Assembly (NCBI GenBank): GCA_017654735.1
Contig: JADPYG010000088.1
Location: 3,844,001-3,908,000, forward strand
DNA: 64,000 bases
Source: Vishniacozyma victoriae
Taxonomy: Eukaryota; Basidiomycota; Tremellomycetes; Tremellales; Bulleribasidiaceae
Direction: 5' to 3'
Part shown: positions 35,336-47,993 of the stretch, piece after piece
Layout of the letters: each line of letters opens with the position of its first letter
Position numbering within the stretch: position 1 is the stretch's first letter
Position numbers and translations under genes: made by a program
Notes under the pieces: generated by a model
What the model was told of the DNA's origin: nothing
Database searches by the model: none
The model's input: the letters and a program-made list of their open reading frames with translations, nothing else

Positions 35336-37521
35336 ATGTCACGAACAATCATCGCCGGTCTTATACTCCTTCCCTTACTCGCCACCTCCGCCCCTTTGCC
35401 CGAGGCATTATTAAATGGTCTACTTGGCCATGGACATCGACCTACCTCTTCCGGTGCTGGATTAGGTATTGATGCTAGTGTCCACGAATACAAGGGGACA
35501 GGTATGGGTCGACCGTCAGGCTATGGAGGTATCTTCAAACGAAATCTCCTAGGTGGACTAGGTGATCTAGGGGACGCAGGTCTCTTGGGCGGTGCCACTC
35601 CTCTAGGTGGCGCTGGTGCTGGTATTCTAGGTGGAGTCGATCCCCTTGATGGTGCCGGCGCTGGTATCTTAGGTGGTTCCGATCCATTGGGTGCAGGAAT
35701 CCTAGGTGGTTCCGACCCCTTGGGTGCAGGTATCTTAGGCGGTACCGCTCCTCTAGGAGGTGCAGGAATCCTAGGTGATTCCCTCGACCCAATCACCACC
35801 ATCCTCGAACCCGTCACTGGCCCCTTATCCCCAGCTCTCAAACCACTAGCTATCCTCGGTGTCGATATCGACCTCCTCACTCCTACCGATCTCTTATGTG
35901 CTAAAGTCGAGGGCGAATTCATCAACAAGGCATACGCTCTGGGATGTGTTTGTCTAGGTCAAGATGGATTATTGTTAACTGCCGAAGCTGGAGTTACGGT
36001 TGTTGATGGTCTCGTCGACTGGATTACTGCTCAGGTACGTCTACCCCTCCGTCCCATTGGTTTGAGACTGACAGATAGGTGACCATTGGCGGGTTCCACT
36101 CGATGTACCCCGAATACGGTATTCCCACATGTGACAAGAACCAAGACGATGGAGGAGAATTCAGGTGCCCATTAGGTAAAGAGCGTAAAGCCAACGGTGT
36201 AAGTGCCATCCCACCTCTCATGATCATGTGCTAAACATGATAGAAATGCGCTCCTATCCTCCTCTCCTCCCCTCCCGTTCGACCTTCCGCAGCCGAAGCA
36301 ACCCCCTCCCCAAGCCCAGCTATTACTCCCGCCAACGCTGATCCTAACCCCGCCCCAAGCTCCAGCCCTTCTGCTGTAGTCGCCTCCGAACCTTCCTCTG
36401 CACCAGCGGCTCCTTCATCTGCAACTACCCCCGCTCCAAACCCAGCTGGTGGAAACAACGGTAACGGCAACGGCAACGGCGATGGAAACAACAACGGAAA
36501 TAATGGCAATGGAGATGGAACTGGAAACGGAAACGGAAACACTGGCGATGCCAATGCCAACTCTACCCCAGTAGACAATGATAACGGAGATGGTGAGGAT
36601 GATCTCCCTTATTGCGATGAAATCGAGGGATATTCAGCTACCGATGCTGATGATTCAGGTGAGGGTGATGGTGATGGTGAATGGGTGATGGTCACTAGTA
36701 TGACATCTACGGAAACGGTAACTATCCCAGCTACTGCCTATGTGAGTCATCCCACACCCCTCCATGAAGCTATGACTGATGGTGATAGGTCCAAATGCAA
36801 ACTAAGACCGTCACTGTGACTTCCACCGTCACATCCACATCCACTTCTACTACTACCGAGACAAGGACGGAAACCACCAACAACTGTCAACAGACATTCG
36901 CAGCTGCTTCTGTCCCCCAAAATGCTGCCTCCAACAACGGCAACAACAACGGTGGTGATAACAATACCCCTGCCCCTGCCCTAGCTCCTGCTTCTGCCCC
37001 CGCCCCTTCATCAGACCCATCCCCAATCGACGCCGCTACCGCCCCATCCCCTACTCCTTCCACTCCCACTCCTACCCCGACCGAGGGCGATGATACTTTC
37101 CGACCTACCGGTGCTCGATTAAACAGTCGACCTCGACCTACACCCGCCTGCCCACCTGGACAAGTGATGGGAGCTACGATGTGCTGTCGAGCCGATCAGA
37201 TCGAGCGAAACGGTGAATGCGCTTGCAAGGATGGGTACGCTTCTCCTCACTAGTATTGAGCATGTCTGATGGGGTAGTTTCGAAAATCTAATTGATCTAT
37301 GTGTCGAAATCTGCCTTCCTCCCCTTACGCTGGTAGGCGGTAAATGCCTCAAGCTCGACCTAGGAGTCGCTTCAGATCTAACAAAAGATCTAGGTCTAGG
37401 ATCAACATCCGATATCCTAGGTGGTGTCCTGGGAAACAACGGTGATTCTCTAGGTGGAATTCTAGGTGGAGGTGAACTAGTCGGAGGTGGATCCCCATTA
37501 GGTGGTCTAGGTCTCTTGTAA
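35336..37521 (+). CDS. Large secreted protein with LGG/GILGG repeats and Ser/Thr/Asn-rich stalk
   Basis: Five exons or so from ATG 35336 to TAA 37519-37521. The signal peptide (MSRTIIAGLILLPLLATSAP) is clear. A dibasic KR site precedes an array of Gly/Leu repeats (GAGILGGSDPL units). A Cys-containing domain follows (LLCAKVEGEF, GCVCLGQDGL, PEYGIPTCDK, GEFRCPLGKERKANG). Next come long Ala/Pro/Ser and Asn/Gly tracts, a Thr-rich TVTVTSTVTSTSTSTTTE segment and a second Cys-rich module (ACPPGQVMGATMCCRADQ, NGECACKDGY). The C-terminus repeats LGG motifs (GDSLGGILGGGELVGGG). It is probably an O-glycosylated wall or capsule-associated protein. No family name is assigned, and it has no GPI-type hydrophobic end. 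Confidence 0.75.
35550..35785 (+). repeat. In-frame tandem repeat encoding GILGG units
   Basis: About six imperfect units of 30-40 bases encode G-A-G-I-L-G-G-x-D/A-P-L. The units near 35665-35760 are nearly identical over 36 bases, so unit number may vary between strains. Confidence 0.7.
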
Positions 37522-37916
37522 GAGATCAGAATGAAAGCACGACAAGAAAATAAATAAACAAATCACTTGAAAAACCTTGTCGTGCTGGTCATTAATGAGT
37601 GAAAAAAAAAAGAGTTATTATTTCGTTTGTATTCTAGTGTGTTTTTATTTTGTCTCTTCAAGAGATGTCACAATCTCCTCTATACAGAGTCGAGTGGACT
37701 TTGTAACAAATGTTGTATTTACTTTATGCAACTTTGTATTGTACTCTGCCCAGTTCTCGTTGTTGGCCGGGCCTGGATTACTCCTCGATTGATCAGGGAT
37801 GGATGTACATGATATGAGATATATCCAATAACTGAGAGTCACTGAGGTACCTTGTCTTCAAAAAGAGCGTCTCGGTGCGAGGTCTGCGAGAACCCCTTCT
37901 CCCTCCTTGCGATTAT
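37522..37916. terminator. Convergent 3' intergenic region
   Basis: About 395 bases between the stops of two convergent genes, AT-rich with an A-run at 37603-37611. Both 3' ends and poly(A) sites must fall here. No gene is seen. Confidence 0.4.
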
Positions 37917-39934
37917 CTATTTGAGGGTTATTGGACGCCGGATATGTGGGCCTCGAAGCCTCATACCCTCACAAAGGTGCATACGCTCAAAATGGTGAAC
38001 TACTGCGAACCAGCCTCTATCATTTCCTCCCAGCCGAGTTTCCTCCAGCCGAGTGGAAGGAGCCCATACCACCGGCGGGATAGGAAGATGGACCAGCTCC
38101 CACTCGACCATCCCGAGATCCATATTTCGGCCCAGGTCCACTGCCTGTCTCATCCCTCGCCCGCGCGGGACCGAAGGCCGAGGAGTATGCCTCGACCATG
38201 AGCCCCGTGGCTCACGATCCACCCAGTCTGCAACCCTTCGCAAATCCGATACCCACGTACCACCACCCGACCTCTCTTGCCATTCGTCAACCAGCTCTCC
38301 CTCTTCCAACTCCACTTCCTGATCTTTCTCCACCACACCACTCTGCCTCATCTCTTCCATCTCCTTAGCCTGACGCTCGGCGGCGTTCTGTCCACTAGGT
38401 CTCCTCCTCTCCCTACTTTGATGACCGATGGCACTTGGAGCCCTGGCGACTCGATCTGTTCCAGTCGGGGAGACGAGACAACTTGAGGATACCATCGCAA
38501 GACAGGTGTACTGGGTCGGCTTCATAGGCGTTGGACTTTCATGCGATCGCAGAAGAGTGGGTCCGACGCTGGCGCTGGATCTCGCATCGTCAAGATCACG
38601 TCTCGGTGTTGGTGTGGTAGGCTCATCACCTTTTCCGTCCCCCTCCATCGAAACTCCTCTTCTTACCAATCCTGTTTGCCGTTCCTTTCTCTTCGATCCG
38701 ACTACCTTCGCGTCCGCCTTTTCTTTCTTTCCCATCTGTGGCTGAAATGGAGTAACGACTATCTTGTCCTTCAGTCGTGCGTTCTGATTCTCCAGTCCTC
38801 GTATGTTATTTTTCTGAGCGGCGATCTTCCGTTTTTGTTCTTTAATGGTCTCGTTCGAGGTGATAACGATTTTGTCTCGCTCGGCCTTGGCCATGAATAA
38901 GGCAGTAGTCTTGGCTAGTAATCGCGTCGATACAGTTTTCGTTTCCAGTTTAGATTTGGCAAGTAACGTTGAGAGGTTTCTATTCCCTTCGATCAATTTG
39001 GCGAGTTGAATCGATTTCATCTTGATGTCATCTGTTGATCTGGCAGATTCCAACTCTTGATCTCTGATTCGTTTCTCCAAGTTCCGAAGTTTGACTTGTG
39101 TTTCGGCCAATTGCCTTCGGACAGCGACTCGTGAAGGGTCGATCATTCGACTGGTTTCAGTACCATCTCTCGGACCAGTGGGTGTCCCGGCTACAGGTCA
39201 GCATCGATCCCGGGAGGTGATAAAAATAACATACGAGGAGGTCTGGAGCTCCTAGAACGGGTTTTCTGCGGTACTATGTCAAGGTTGACCAAGGTCTTGT
39301 TCCTTGCACTCTCCTTCCATATTTCCATGTGTGGAGCAGATTCAATTTCCAAACATGTCCGAATAGTACCTACAGCCACCATAAGTTGTTTCTCCCTATC
39401 AATTGCGTCCTTCTTCACTAGCGCCCTGAGCATGTCGGATGAAGCTTGTTGTAAAGTCTTGATCGCTTCGAGAGGGATTCCAGGTACAGATAAATCGGGC
39501 TGGACAATGGTGACCCTCTCGAGAGAGCTCTGAACAGGAGCGGTGCTGGTGTGGACCACGGCACTGGTAGAGTTCCCGTTCATGTAGTCGCTAGCAGTCC
39601 GAGATGTTGGTCCCGGAGAGGCAGAACTGATAGAGGAGTTGTCGACTAGATCTGCAATCGTAGTAGTGGTGTGGTTGGAGCTGGGTGAATCATGGAAAGC
39701 TTTGATCCTTTTATCGACTCGATCCCTCAGATCTTCGAATGCGCTTCGCTTCGTGATTGATCCAGAATCGGTGGTGAGGCTTGTGCTCAACTTGAACTGG
39801 GCAGAAGAAAGAGGTATCGTTGAGCTGAGGTTGGGGCGGTCAGGATGTGGAGAGAGGGTGGTAGCGGCGGGAAAGGCGAAAGCCGGGACTAGGGGAGTAG
39901 AGGGAACAGGCACTCCTGGTCTGATTTGGTTCAT
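37917..39934 (-). CDS. Array member A: NLS/coiled-coil family protein, function unknown
   Basis: Two exons: from ATG 39934 to an intron at about 39192-39236, then to the stop at 37917; about 655 residues. Residues 62-78 carry the basic pair (TKRSAFEDLRDRVDKRIKAF). The core reads LQQASSDMLRALVKKDAIDR then KQLMVAVGTIRTCLEIESAP. The intron is followed by GTPTGPRD, as in B and C. Exon 2 starts with a helix (RRQLAETQVKLRNLEKRIRD) and one coiled-coil module (IKEQKRKIAAQKNNIRGLEN). The 260-residue tail is disordered and ends RLRGPHIRRPITLK, without the HAQS-type ending of B and C. No known domain is recognised. Confidence 0.75.
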
Positions 39935-40040
39935 TTAGACAAGCTGGTACATAGTAGCTGTAGTTGGATATGATTAATAATAAGAAAGAGTAAGCTTGGG
40001 ATGAGTTAGCATCGAGGGCGTGTTTAGGGGCTACCAGGGG

Positions 40041-40068
40041 CCAGGTACGATCAATTTCACGCAGGTCA
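40041..40068 (-). promoter_or_regulatory. Shared upstream box of array gene A
   Basis: The plus strand reads GGTACGATCAATTTCACGC, about 110 bases before the start of A. It matches the box before H and I at nearly every base. Confidence 0.45.
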
Positions 40069-40396
40069 ATGCTCACTTTTGCCTTCGCTTGATTTAGCCT
40101 CTGAATACTCAGACACAGTTTTACCTACAGCGAGGCTGTTTCGATGGCTGCCTCGTCATTTGCCCCTTCCTGCCCTCATGCAATTAATTGTAGCTGCTCA
40201 TTATTGACAAGTGTAGTACCAAGACCTCTTTCGATGATTGCGTCACGAACAACATCGATTGCTGAACCGTGGGAAAGCGGATCACAACGATGGCAATGCA
40301 CAGCATGTAAGGGTGACGGACGACACAATTGGATATGCATACAGACAATATGAGGTATGGACTAGTGTACTCTTGATCGAAGACAAACACCGTCGC

Positions 40397-42441
40397 CTAG
40401 GTCTGCCAAGAGGAAGTTATAGATCCCGGCTCGAATTGAGCCGACTGGGCATGATAATGATCCCAATGTTCCCCTCGATCCTCGTGACCCCACTGGTCAG
40501 AACTAGGTTGACTATGATCCCAATAGTCTTCCCCAGGAATCGCATTCACGTATATACCCTCGCCATTATCCACTTGCCCTGCTCCCTCATGACCGACATC
40601 GGGATATCCCCATTGATCCTCGCCAGAATTGTCGGGAACCCATCCGTCGTCCGGCTCCAGGCTCTCGTCATGTGCTCCCCCGGAGGACGAAGAACGATCC
40701 TCCGTGGTCCTATGATCCCAGACTCCTCCTCGATTCATGCCCTGTCCCTCCGTCGAACCCCGTTCTCGACCAACTTCCTGCCCATCCTCCGATCGCTGAC
40801 GACACATTCTATCCAATAGACTTCGGGCGCCAGTTCGGGATTCGGAGGCGATCTTGCCATTGCGACCGGAGTTGGAACCGGTACTGAGTCCAGCGGCACG
40901 GTCGTCCTTTTTACCAGCACCGCCATACAAGCTGGGAATGTCTTCCCACCGTATAACATTTGATTTGACGTTGGGATCCGGAATCTCCCTAGCGCGATCG
41001 TTCCCTGTACCTCTCATATGAGGAGGAAGTTGTCGTTGGATCTGTCCTTCGTTCTTCCCAATTCTTGCTCTCGATGCCCCTTCAGATCGTCCTCGACCTG
41101 CCTCCTCTCTCGCCCTTCTGGCCTGTCCTTGCCCGGCTCCTACTTGTCCCGGTTTGCTGACGTTTTGTTGAGATCGCTTGTCCATCGCATCTTTCTTAAG
41201 TTTGGTGTTCTGCTTCTCCAGGCTCAATAATTGTACCTTCTGCCTATTGATGCGACCTCCTTGTTCTTGAATGGTTGTTTTCAGGGCGGCCACTTGGGGA
41301 TCCACCTGGGGTACGATAGGAGTAGGCGGAGGCGTGATGATCGATTCTCGAACCAATTGGGCGTTTCGGCTCTCCAGCTCTTGCATTTGCTTCTTCTGCC
41401 TTTCGATCTCTCCTTGTTTCTCGATGATCGTCTTATTCAAGGCGGTGATGGTGTCTTCCAAGTCGGGTTTGGGAGGAAGGGTAGCTTTCGTCAAGGCTAC
41501 AATTTGGATTTTGGCTTTGGCAAGCTGAACGCCAAGTCGTTTGTTCTCTTCGTCTGATCTTGCGAGTCGGACATGTGTTTCGGCGATGGTGGCTTCGTGT
41601 CGCTGGACGGTAGCTTGAGCTTCCACCAGCTCATCCCGGAGAGTGTCGCGTGATGGGCCGGATAAGTTGTTCCCATTGGTTCCTCTTGAACCGGTAGGTG
41701 TTCCAGCTGATGATCAGCAGGCGCCCCCTTGAGTATAGGACCAAACTTACATGATGGGCCGGAGGTCGTGGAGCCCGCGTATGACCGATCATTTTGGAGC
41801 ACCGATGCCCTCAGATCCTCCCTCCATAACTCCATATGTGGTGCAAACTGAATTTCAAGACATGTCCTCATTGTCCCTACAGCCACCATAAGTTGCTGCT
41901 CCCTGTCCGCAGCATCCCTCCTCACTAGTGCCTGGATCATGTCCGATGAAGCTTGCTGGAGTGTTTCGATCCTCTCAATTGGAATGAGGGGAACAGCAGG
42001 ACGAGCGAGCGGGACGGAAGAGGTATTAGCGTTACCCATAGGGCTCTGGGTTATGGCGTTGTGAGCGGCGGGACGAGATGATGTGAAAGAAGGTGTCTCA
42101 AGATGAGGATGATATGTATGTTGAGAGGTACGAGCCGACGTCGAATCAGGAATGGGTGGGGTACGCGACGCTCTGACCCGTTTACTGACTTCATCCTCCG
42201 GATCGATCAAAGCACTGCGTTTGGTCGACGAGGCTGAGGACAGACGTTTAGCATCTTGTTCGAGCCGAAGGCGATCTGCCAGACATAATTCAGGTTTGAC
42301 ATCCAGGTCCATCGAGCGGGAGGGGTGCCAGAAAGAATGTTGGGAGGCGGGCGGGTTTCGGAGGCCAAAACCTGGGATTCTCGAGTCGTTGGTTTTGGAG
42401 ATCCCGGATTCGCGTCCGTTTGGATTGGATGGCTTGTTCAT
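40397..42441 (-). CDS. Array member B: NLS/coiled-coil family protein, function unknown
   Basis: Two exons split at about 41710-41751, about 665 residues. The N-terminus has SRIPGFGLRNP, shared in weaker form with H and I. The basic motif (TKRSALIDPEDEVSKRVRAS) is at residues 73-92. The core is LQQASSDMIQALVRRDAADR plus QQLMVAVGTMRTCLEIQFAP. Exon 2 opens GTPTGSRG and then SRDTLRDELVEAQATVQRHE. The coiled-coil module occurs twice (IIEKQGEIERQKKQMQELES and IQEQGGRINRQKVQLLSLEK), an internal duplication also present in C. The acidic tail ends EHWDHYHAQSAQFEPGS, matching the end of C. The protein is probably nuclear. Confidence 0.78.
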
Positions 42442-42520
42442 GACCTGAGCTGATATGTTGATAGTTGGTAGTAGGTACTGATAGCGTAGATGAGAAATAG
42501 ATGAATAGGGAGTGAAGTGG

Positions 42521-42536
42521 TTGTGTGTGTGTGTTT
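42521..42536. repeat. GT microsatellite upstream of member B
   Basis: A GT run about 80 bases before the B start; on the coding strand it reads CA. Similar runs precede C, D and G. Confidence 0.7.
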
Positions 42537-43053
42537 CCAGCTACTACGTTTCACATTGGTGACTACGCAACCTCTTCGCATATCCGACCCATGCCATTTT
42601 CATTGCTACCTTCGGATGCGTCTTGCCCGCTTCGCGAACAGCAGGCAAACTGGTCTTGTGTTGATCATCTCCTCATTGTTTTGCCGACGACAAAGCCCCG
42701 CCCACGAAGTTGATCTGCTCGTGCTTCTCTACGTCACCGTGGGAAACTTGAGGACCTCGCTGAATGAGATGTCAGTCGTCGTGGTCATCTGCGACCGCTG
42801 GACAACTATACCAATTCATATGTCACCTAGTAATTGCCTTTCGCTACAAGCACATCGCTCATTCTTACAAAGGTAAGGTGTTCGACAAGGACTCCAACTT
42901 CACCCATTGAGTTCTGATATGTTTTCAGATGATATATTGTGTGATTTAGCAACTGCTAAGACGAGGCTAGACTAGTCTATATAACTCCTTACTCCTATAC
43001 AACTTTCCAAACCAGGTGTACGCGCATCGAAGACGTACACCTCTCCCACGAAT

Positions 43054-45108
43054 CTACCATTCGGTAGATGCTGGCCCCATCTCCGCCCGGACCGATTGGG
43101 CGTGATAAGGATCCCAAGGCTCCCCACCAGCTTTGCCCCACTGGTCATCCTTATCTTCATCCCCGTTACCACCGTCTTCCCCTGGAACGACATGGACATA
43201 TCCTTCGTCCTCAGGTACAGCAAGACCTTCTCCGCCCTCGACAGGAGTTGGAAACCCCCAGCCGCCCTCCACAGGATGAATTGGACCCCATCTGTCATCG
43301 GTCTGGATAGGATCCTCCTCAGGCTCGCCAGAGAAAGCCGAGATCTCACCCTCTTCTCGCCCTCCCTCCTGCTTGATCTCTTTTGTTTCCTGCCCTGGCT
43401 CCTGCTCCACCTGATCTCGCTGACCGCCTATCCTATCCCACAGACTTCGACCGTTAACAGCGATTCGATTGGAGCCGGTCCGAGATCTGGGTGGGATATC
43501 GATATCGACGCCACCCGTGGCAGCTTCACGGGATTCGGCGGAATGCTCGTCCCTCCTACTGGCATTGGACATCGATGCGATCAGACTTTCCACGGATTTA
43601 AGGAAACTCGGATCGACTTCGTTGCTTGCGATGGATCCAGCTTCGTCCCATCTACCATCCAAATGAGGAAGGATTTGTCGTTGGGGTTGTTGTCCTCCGA
43701 TATCACCTATCCTATTCCCCAGCGTTAATTTTACGTCCCTCTGCCCACCTCCCTGCACATTCGCCCTGTTCTCCCTCTGACCCACGGCATTCTGGTCCTT
43801 CTTCCTTGATCTCCCTTGACTTGGCTGGACATTCGCCTGTTTCTTCAACATGGCATTCTGTCTCTCGAGGTTCGACAGCTGTCCTTTCTGCCTATCGATC
43901 CTTCCCGCCTGTTCCTTGATGGTCTTTTTCAAGGCGGCTACTCGAGAATCGACTTTATCGACGACCGGCTTGGGTGGGGACTGCACAACCGTCTTTTGTA
44001 GTTTCGCATTTCTACCCTCCAATTCTGCTATGTACTTTCTCTGCCTATCGATCTTGCCGTTTTGCTCATCGATGACTTTATTCAAAGCAGTGACGGCGTT
44101 ACTCAAGTTGGGTTGGGGAGGAGGTACCGGTTTGGTTGATTTGATCGGGATCGACGCTTGAACTCTGGCCTTGGCGACATGAGTTGTGAGTCGATTACTC
44201 TCTTCTTTCGATCTTGCAAGTTGGTTGTCCTTGTCTTTTATGGTTTGCTCTTGTCGCTGAACGGTCGCTCGAGCTATTGCCAGATGATTCTGCAGGGTAT
44301 CCCGTACCGAATCGGGCGCGGCCTCAAGATCCCTCGGACCAGTAGGTGTGCCAGCTGATGTTCAGCAAACGCCCCTGTATTGAAGTCACCAATACTTACG
44401 CGTGGGGCCAGACGTGATGATGGATGATTGCTTGCCCTTCCCCTTGAACGATAACACCTGCGAGCCCTTCTGGTCGCCATTCGCTTCATCCCTCCAAACT
44501 TCCAAATACGGGATAAAATGGATATCGAGACAAGTCCTCATAGTCCCAACAGCTACCATGAGATGCTTCTCCCGATCCACCGCATCTTTTCTCACTAATG
44601 CATGTAGCATATCAGCAGAAGCTTGTTGTAATGTTCCAATCGCCTCGACTGGGATAGGAGGGGTCGCTCGAGGACCAAGTTGATACGGGGTGGTGATGAA
44701 GTCGTCCATCGGGCTATTGGTCGGCCAATCACCGCTCATCAAGCGAGGAGTCTGAGCTATGGGTGTATCAAGAATACAAGGGCGTAAGAGATGGGCAGGG
44801 GGGATCGTGATTGGCGTGGGGATAGAGGGATCATGTGACGCTTTGACCCGTTTACTGAACTCGTTTTCGTGATCGTCGTCAGCGCTTCGCTTGGTCGAGG
44901 CCCCAACAATATTGAGTTCAAGACTGGCATTGACGGGAGCAGGCAGCCCTAGTGCCGATGCTGCAGTCGTATCAGTCAAGCTTGAGGAGGGCTTGGAGTC
45001 TCGAGTAGGTTCGATAAGGGTAGAAAGATTCAGGTCTGAATCCTCGAAGTTGGTGAGTTGGGCGACATCCTGGTCGTCGGTGTTGTCTAGCTTTGTGGTT
45101 TGAGTCAT
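43054..45108 (-). CDS. Array member C: NLS/coiled-coil family protein, function unknown
   Basis: Two exons split at about 44356-44399, about 670 residues. The basic motif (TKRSADDDHENEFSKRVKAS) is at residues 72-91. The core is LQQASADMLHALVRKDAVDR plus KHLMVAVGTMRTCLDIHFIP. Exon 2 opens GTPTGPRD. Two coiled-coil modules (IDEQNGKIDRQRKYIAELEG and IKEQAGRIDRQKGQLSNLER) mirror those of B. The tail ends EPWDPYHAQSVRAEMGPAS. C and B are the closest pair in this group and probably the product of the most recent duplication seen here. Function is unknown. Confidence 0.78.
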
Positions 45109-45207
45109 TGTGTACTATGACATACCCAAGAGAGTAGTTATATAGTATTGGTTGATGTTGAGGTGAAGAAGCAATAGAAGAGGAAAGTGTGGAGCATGGC
45201 CGTTAAG

Positions 45208-45221
45208 GGTGTGTGTGTGTT
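45208..45221. repeat. GT microsatellite upstream of member C
   Basis: A GT run about 100 bases before the C start, at nearly the same distance as in B. Confidence 0.7.
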
Positions 45222-45652
45222 CCGAGGTATTGGGTTTCACTCAACACGACCCCACCTTCTAATTTCTCACGGCGGTTCCTCCTCACTCTCTGATAACTCA
45301 CACCTACCGCCTGAGAGTCAGCTCAGCATTGCTTGTGCTCGTCATCTAGCTGGCAAAAGAGCAAAAACATGCCTGTTCGGTATCTTGACACTGCTCGAGC
45401 TAACGATGAGAAAGTAGGTGACTTCACCGTATTGCGTGGTGTGGCCAATCGTCGAGGTCGACTGCGACCACTTGTAGAACTACAGGTATGCATACGACAT
45501 CCAACGCGTTCCATCACTCCAAGCTCATCTTCCATCCAGAACTTGTCCGATACGGAATCACAATGATCACCCATACGACCGACCCACGGCTCACAACTCG
45601 TGTCATTAGACCGTGGCTATCTTCCCGGTCTGCCTCAATGCGCTCCCTAAAC

Positions 45653-47521
45653 TCATCCTTCTGCCTCAATCTTCTTGGTTCCTGCCTGTGCAGAGTTGAG
45701 ACACGCATCCCAAGCATCCATACGCAATCTTGACGACTTATCGTCACTCCTTATGCCTTGTACTTGCCCTCGACCGCGCACCGCCATACCGCAATCATTC
45801 GGCATGACCCCCTCCACAGTCTTTGGGCCGGTAGGAGCTCGATTCAAGCGAGATGATTCGGAGGTTTGAGCGCATGTCGTCAATTCCATCTTGCTATTTC
45901 CGCTAGCGACAATATTGGGATTCTCGATGTTTGGCCAGCGCAAGATGAGTCGAACAGTGAGAGTGGTAAGATTGGTGTTGGTACCTTTTCCGGGTTTGGT
46001 AGTGATAGTGGTTTGCTTCTGACTGATCGAGACTCGTGATGATCCTGGGCTCGATCTACGAGGTCCATCGACGATCACAGGGCCCGGCGCATGTTGGCAT
46101 ATCGTGTCGCTCGGCCTTTCGAGACCCGCTGGGATTGCCTCTACCATCTTGGGGGGGAGTGCCGCCAATTTCGCGAACCTCTCGGCTGCCCTCGCCTTCC
46201 TCTGGGCTTTCTTGCCCGTCCCTGGCGGAGGTGATAGAACCGCACTCTTCGTATCGGATTTTGGGTCTTGCGGTTTAGGAGTATTGATCATCGGCATTGG
46301 GTCCGTTTGAGGAGTGACCGTGGATTTGACCGATTCGAGAATCGGCTGTGTGGAAGTAGAGTCGGCCGATTGCGATATAGAAGGCTGTTTCAAGGTCTGC
46401 TCGTACTTTCCGGCGTTGATCCCTTCGTCTTTTCTGCCAGCAGCTGCTCTAAAGTCGGAGCACTTCTCCGGTAACCCCTTGATGTGATTCGCTTGGTTGG
46501 CAATCTTGGTCCTTAGCGTTTCGATCGTTGACATCAAAGCAGCCATTTTGGGATCAGGAGTGGGTTTCGAACTGACTTGGATGGATCTGTTTTCGAGTTT
46601 CGCTTTGTAGAGTTCCCCCTCGAGACGGTGGACTTGATCATTCAATCCTGCATTCTCCGCTCGGATCGCCTCAATCTCTAGATCCTTCTGCTCCAGTACT
46701 GATTCTTGCTTTTGACGAAGTAGAACTAGGTCTCGTAAAGGACCGATACGCGATGACGAGATCAGACTGGACATGCTTGGACCATCGGGATTTTCAGCTA
46801 GGTATCAGTATGGTGATGTATGATGATAGGAGGACTTACTGGAGAGTCCTATCCCTCGAACATCATCTATCATAGATACTGGGCTATATGACTCCGGTGT
46901 GACCTCTCCGCTCTCCAGTGCAGACGGCCGCTCCACACCAGATCCAAAACATCCGAAATGACATAATCTCAGCGTTTCCATCGCGGCTGGTAAATGCCCC
47001 TCCACACTAGCTCGTTCCCCGATACTCAGAGCTCTCCCCATGGCTGTTAAAGCCTTTCGGGCTTCGACGATAGTACTAGAGATTGGAGCGATATCGATAT
47101 CCGAGTGAGTGGTTGACAGATTGACGAGCTGAGCGTCGATAGTGGAGGGAACATGTATGCTGAGGCGGAGACTTGAACGATTGTCGTTTGTATCCTCTAT
47201 CTGGCCATATACGAGCTGGGTTGATTGAGGCGTGACGTTGTTGGGAGGAGACGAAGTCGGAGTCGACGCGGGAGTAGACGCATCGTATGCTATCTTCACT
47301 CGTTTGGGGCCGTCTCGATAGGATTCGGACGAAGCGGCTCGCTTGTTAATATCATGTGAATTGAACCCGATTCCAGATCTATCGGGATTGATCTCGAGAG
47401 CCTTGGATTGAGGGGAGAAGTTGGTGGATCTGTAATATTGTTGATGGTGAAGTGGAACAGAGCAGGTGAGGGAAGTACAAGAGACACTCTCCCCTTCTGT
47501 AAATTGAGGGGAATGAAGCAT
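45653..47521 (-). CDS. Array member D: NLS/coiled-coil family protein, function unknown
   Basis: I chose ATG 47521 (MLHSPQFTEGESVSCTSLTC) because F starts in the same way (MLNSPRSMEDEGVSCTPSTS); an upstream in-frame extension to 47626 reads through a CA microsatellite and looks like leader. The basic motif is NKRAASSESYRDGPKRVK. The core is diverged (ALTAMGRALSIGERASVEGH, LPAAMETLRLCHFG). The intron lies at about 46799-46840, and exon 2 starts DGPSMSSLISSSRIGPLRDL, again as in F. The coiled coil covers about 120 residues. The C-terminus RLRMDAWDACLNSAQAGTKK aligns with F. D and F form a subfamily separate from A/B/C. Confidence 0.72.
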
Positions 47522-47601
47522 CTCGAGCAAGATGAAGAACGATGAGTACAAGTGAAGGGAATCAAGTACTCGGAGAAAAGGAGGGTTGAACCTAACTGGG
47601 C

Positions 47602-47619
47602 AGTGTGTGTGTGTGTGTG
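47602..47619. repeat. GT microsatellite upstream of member D
   Basis: A GT run about 80 bases before the chosen D start at 47521. On the coding strand it would encode an unlikely HTHTH stretch if the longer start were used. Confidence 0.7.
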
Positions 47620-47993
47620 GGAACACCGGTTCCTCGGTCCGGCCTCTGCAGCGTTTCTCGGAAGTTCCAAGTGGTTCATCAGACCATACATCCAGTTCCA
47701 GTGATGATACATGTAGCAGTATCCGTGGAAGATGACCAATAGATTGGCATTTCTCGATGTCTCTCCGGAACTTGATTCCTTCGTGCCTGCATCAACAACC
47801 CCATGTTATTGTCCAAAAGCCTGCTCTTCATGAGATAGATTGCTTCACGTCGAATGTCCCCGATGTGAGACTAAACATCAATACGGTCAAATGATGTTGA
47901 TTGATACAGAATTGTGACTGACCAAAAAGGTCTTTCGTTTGTGAGTGTGGGAAGCAAGAGGTGAAATGGCGCTAGAGTCGAAAGCAAGATGAT

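Noticed and set aside
38053..44161. Numerous plus-strand ORFs across array members A, B and C
   Set aside because: They are antisense to the conserved family frames and show no conservation between paralogs.
45653..47626. Longer start for array member D at 47626
   Set aside because: The extension encodes the CA microsatellite and promoter-like leader, and the paralog F starts at the equivalent of 47521.
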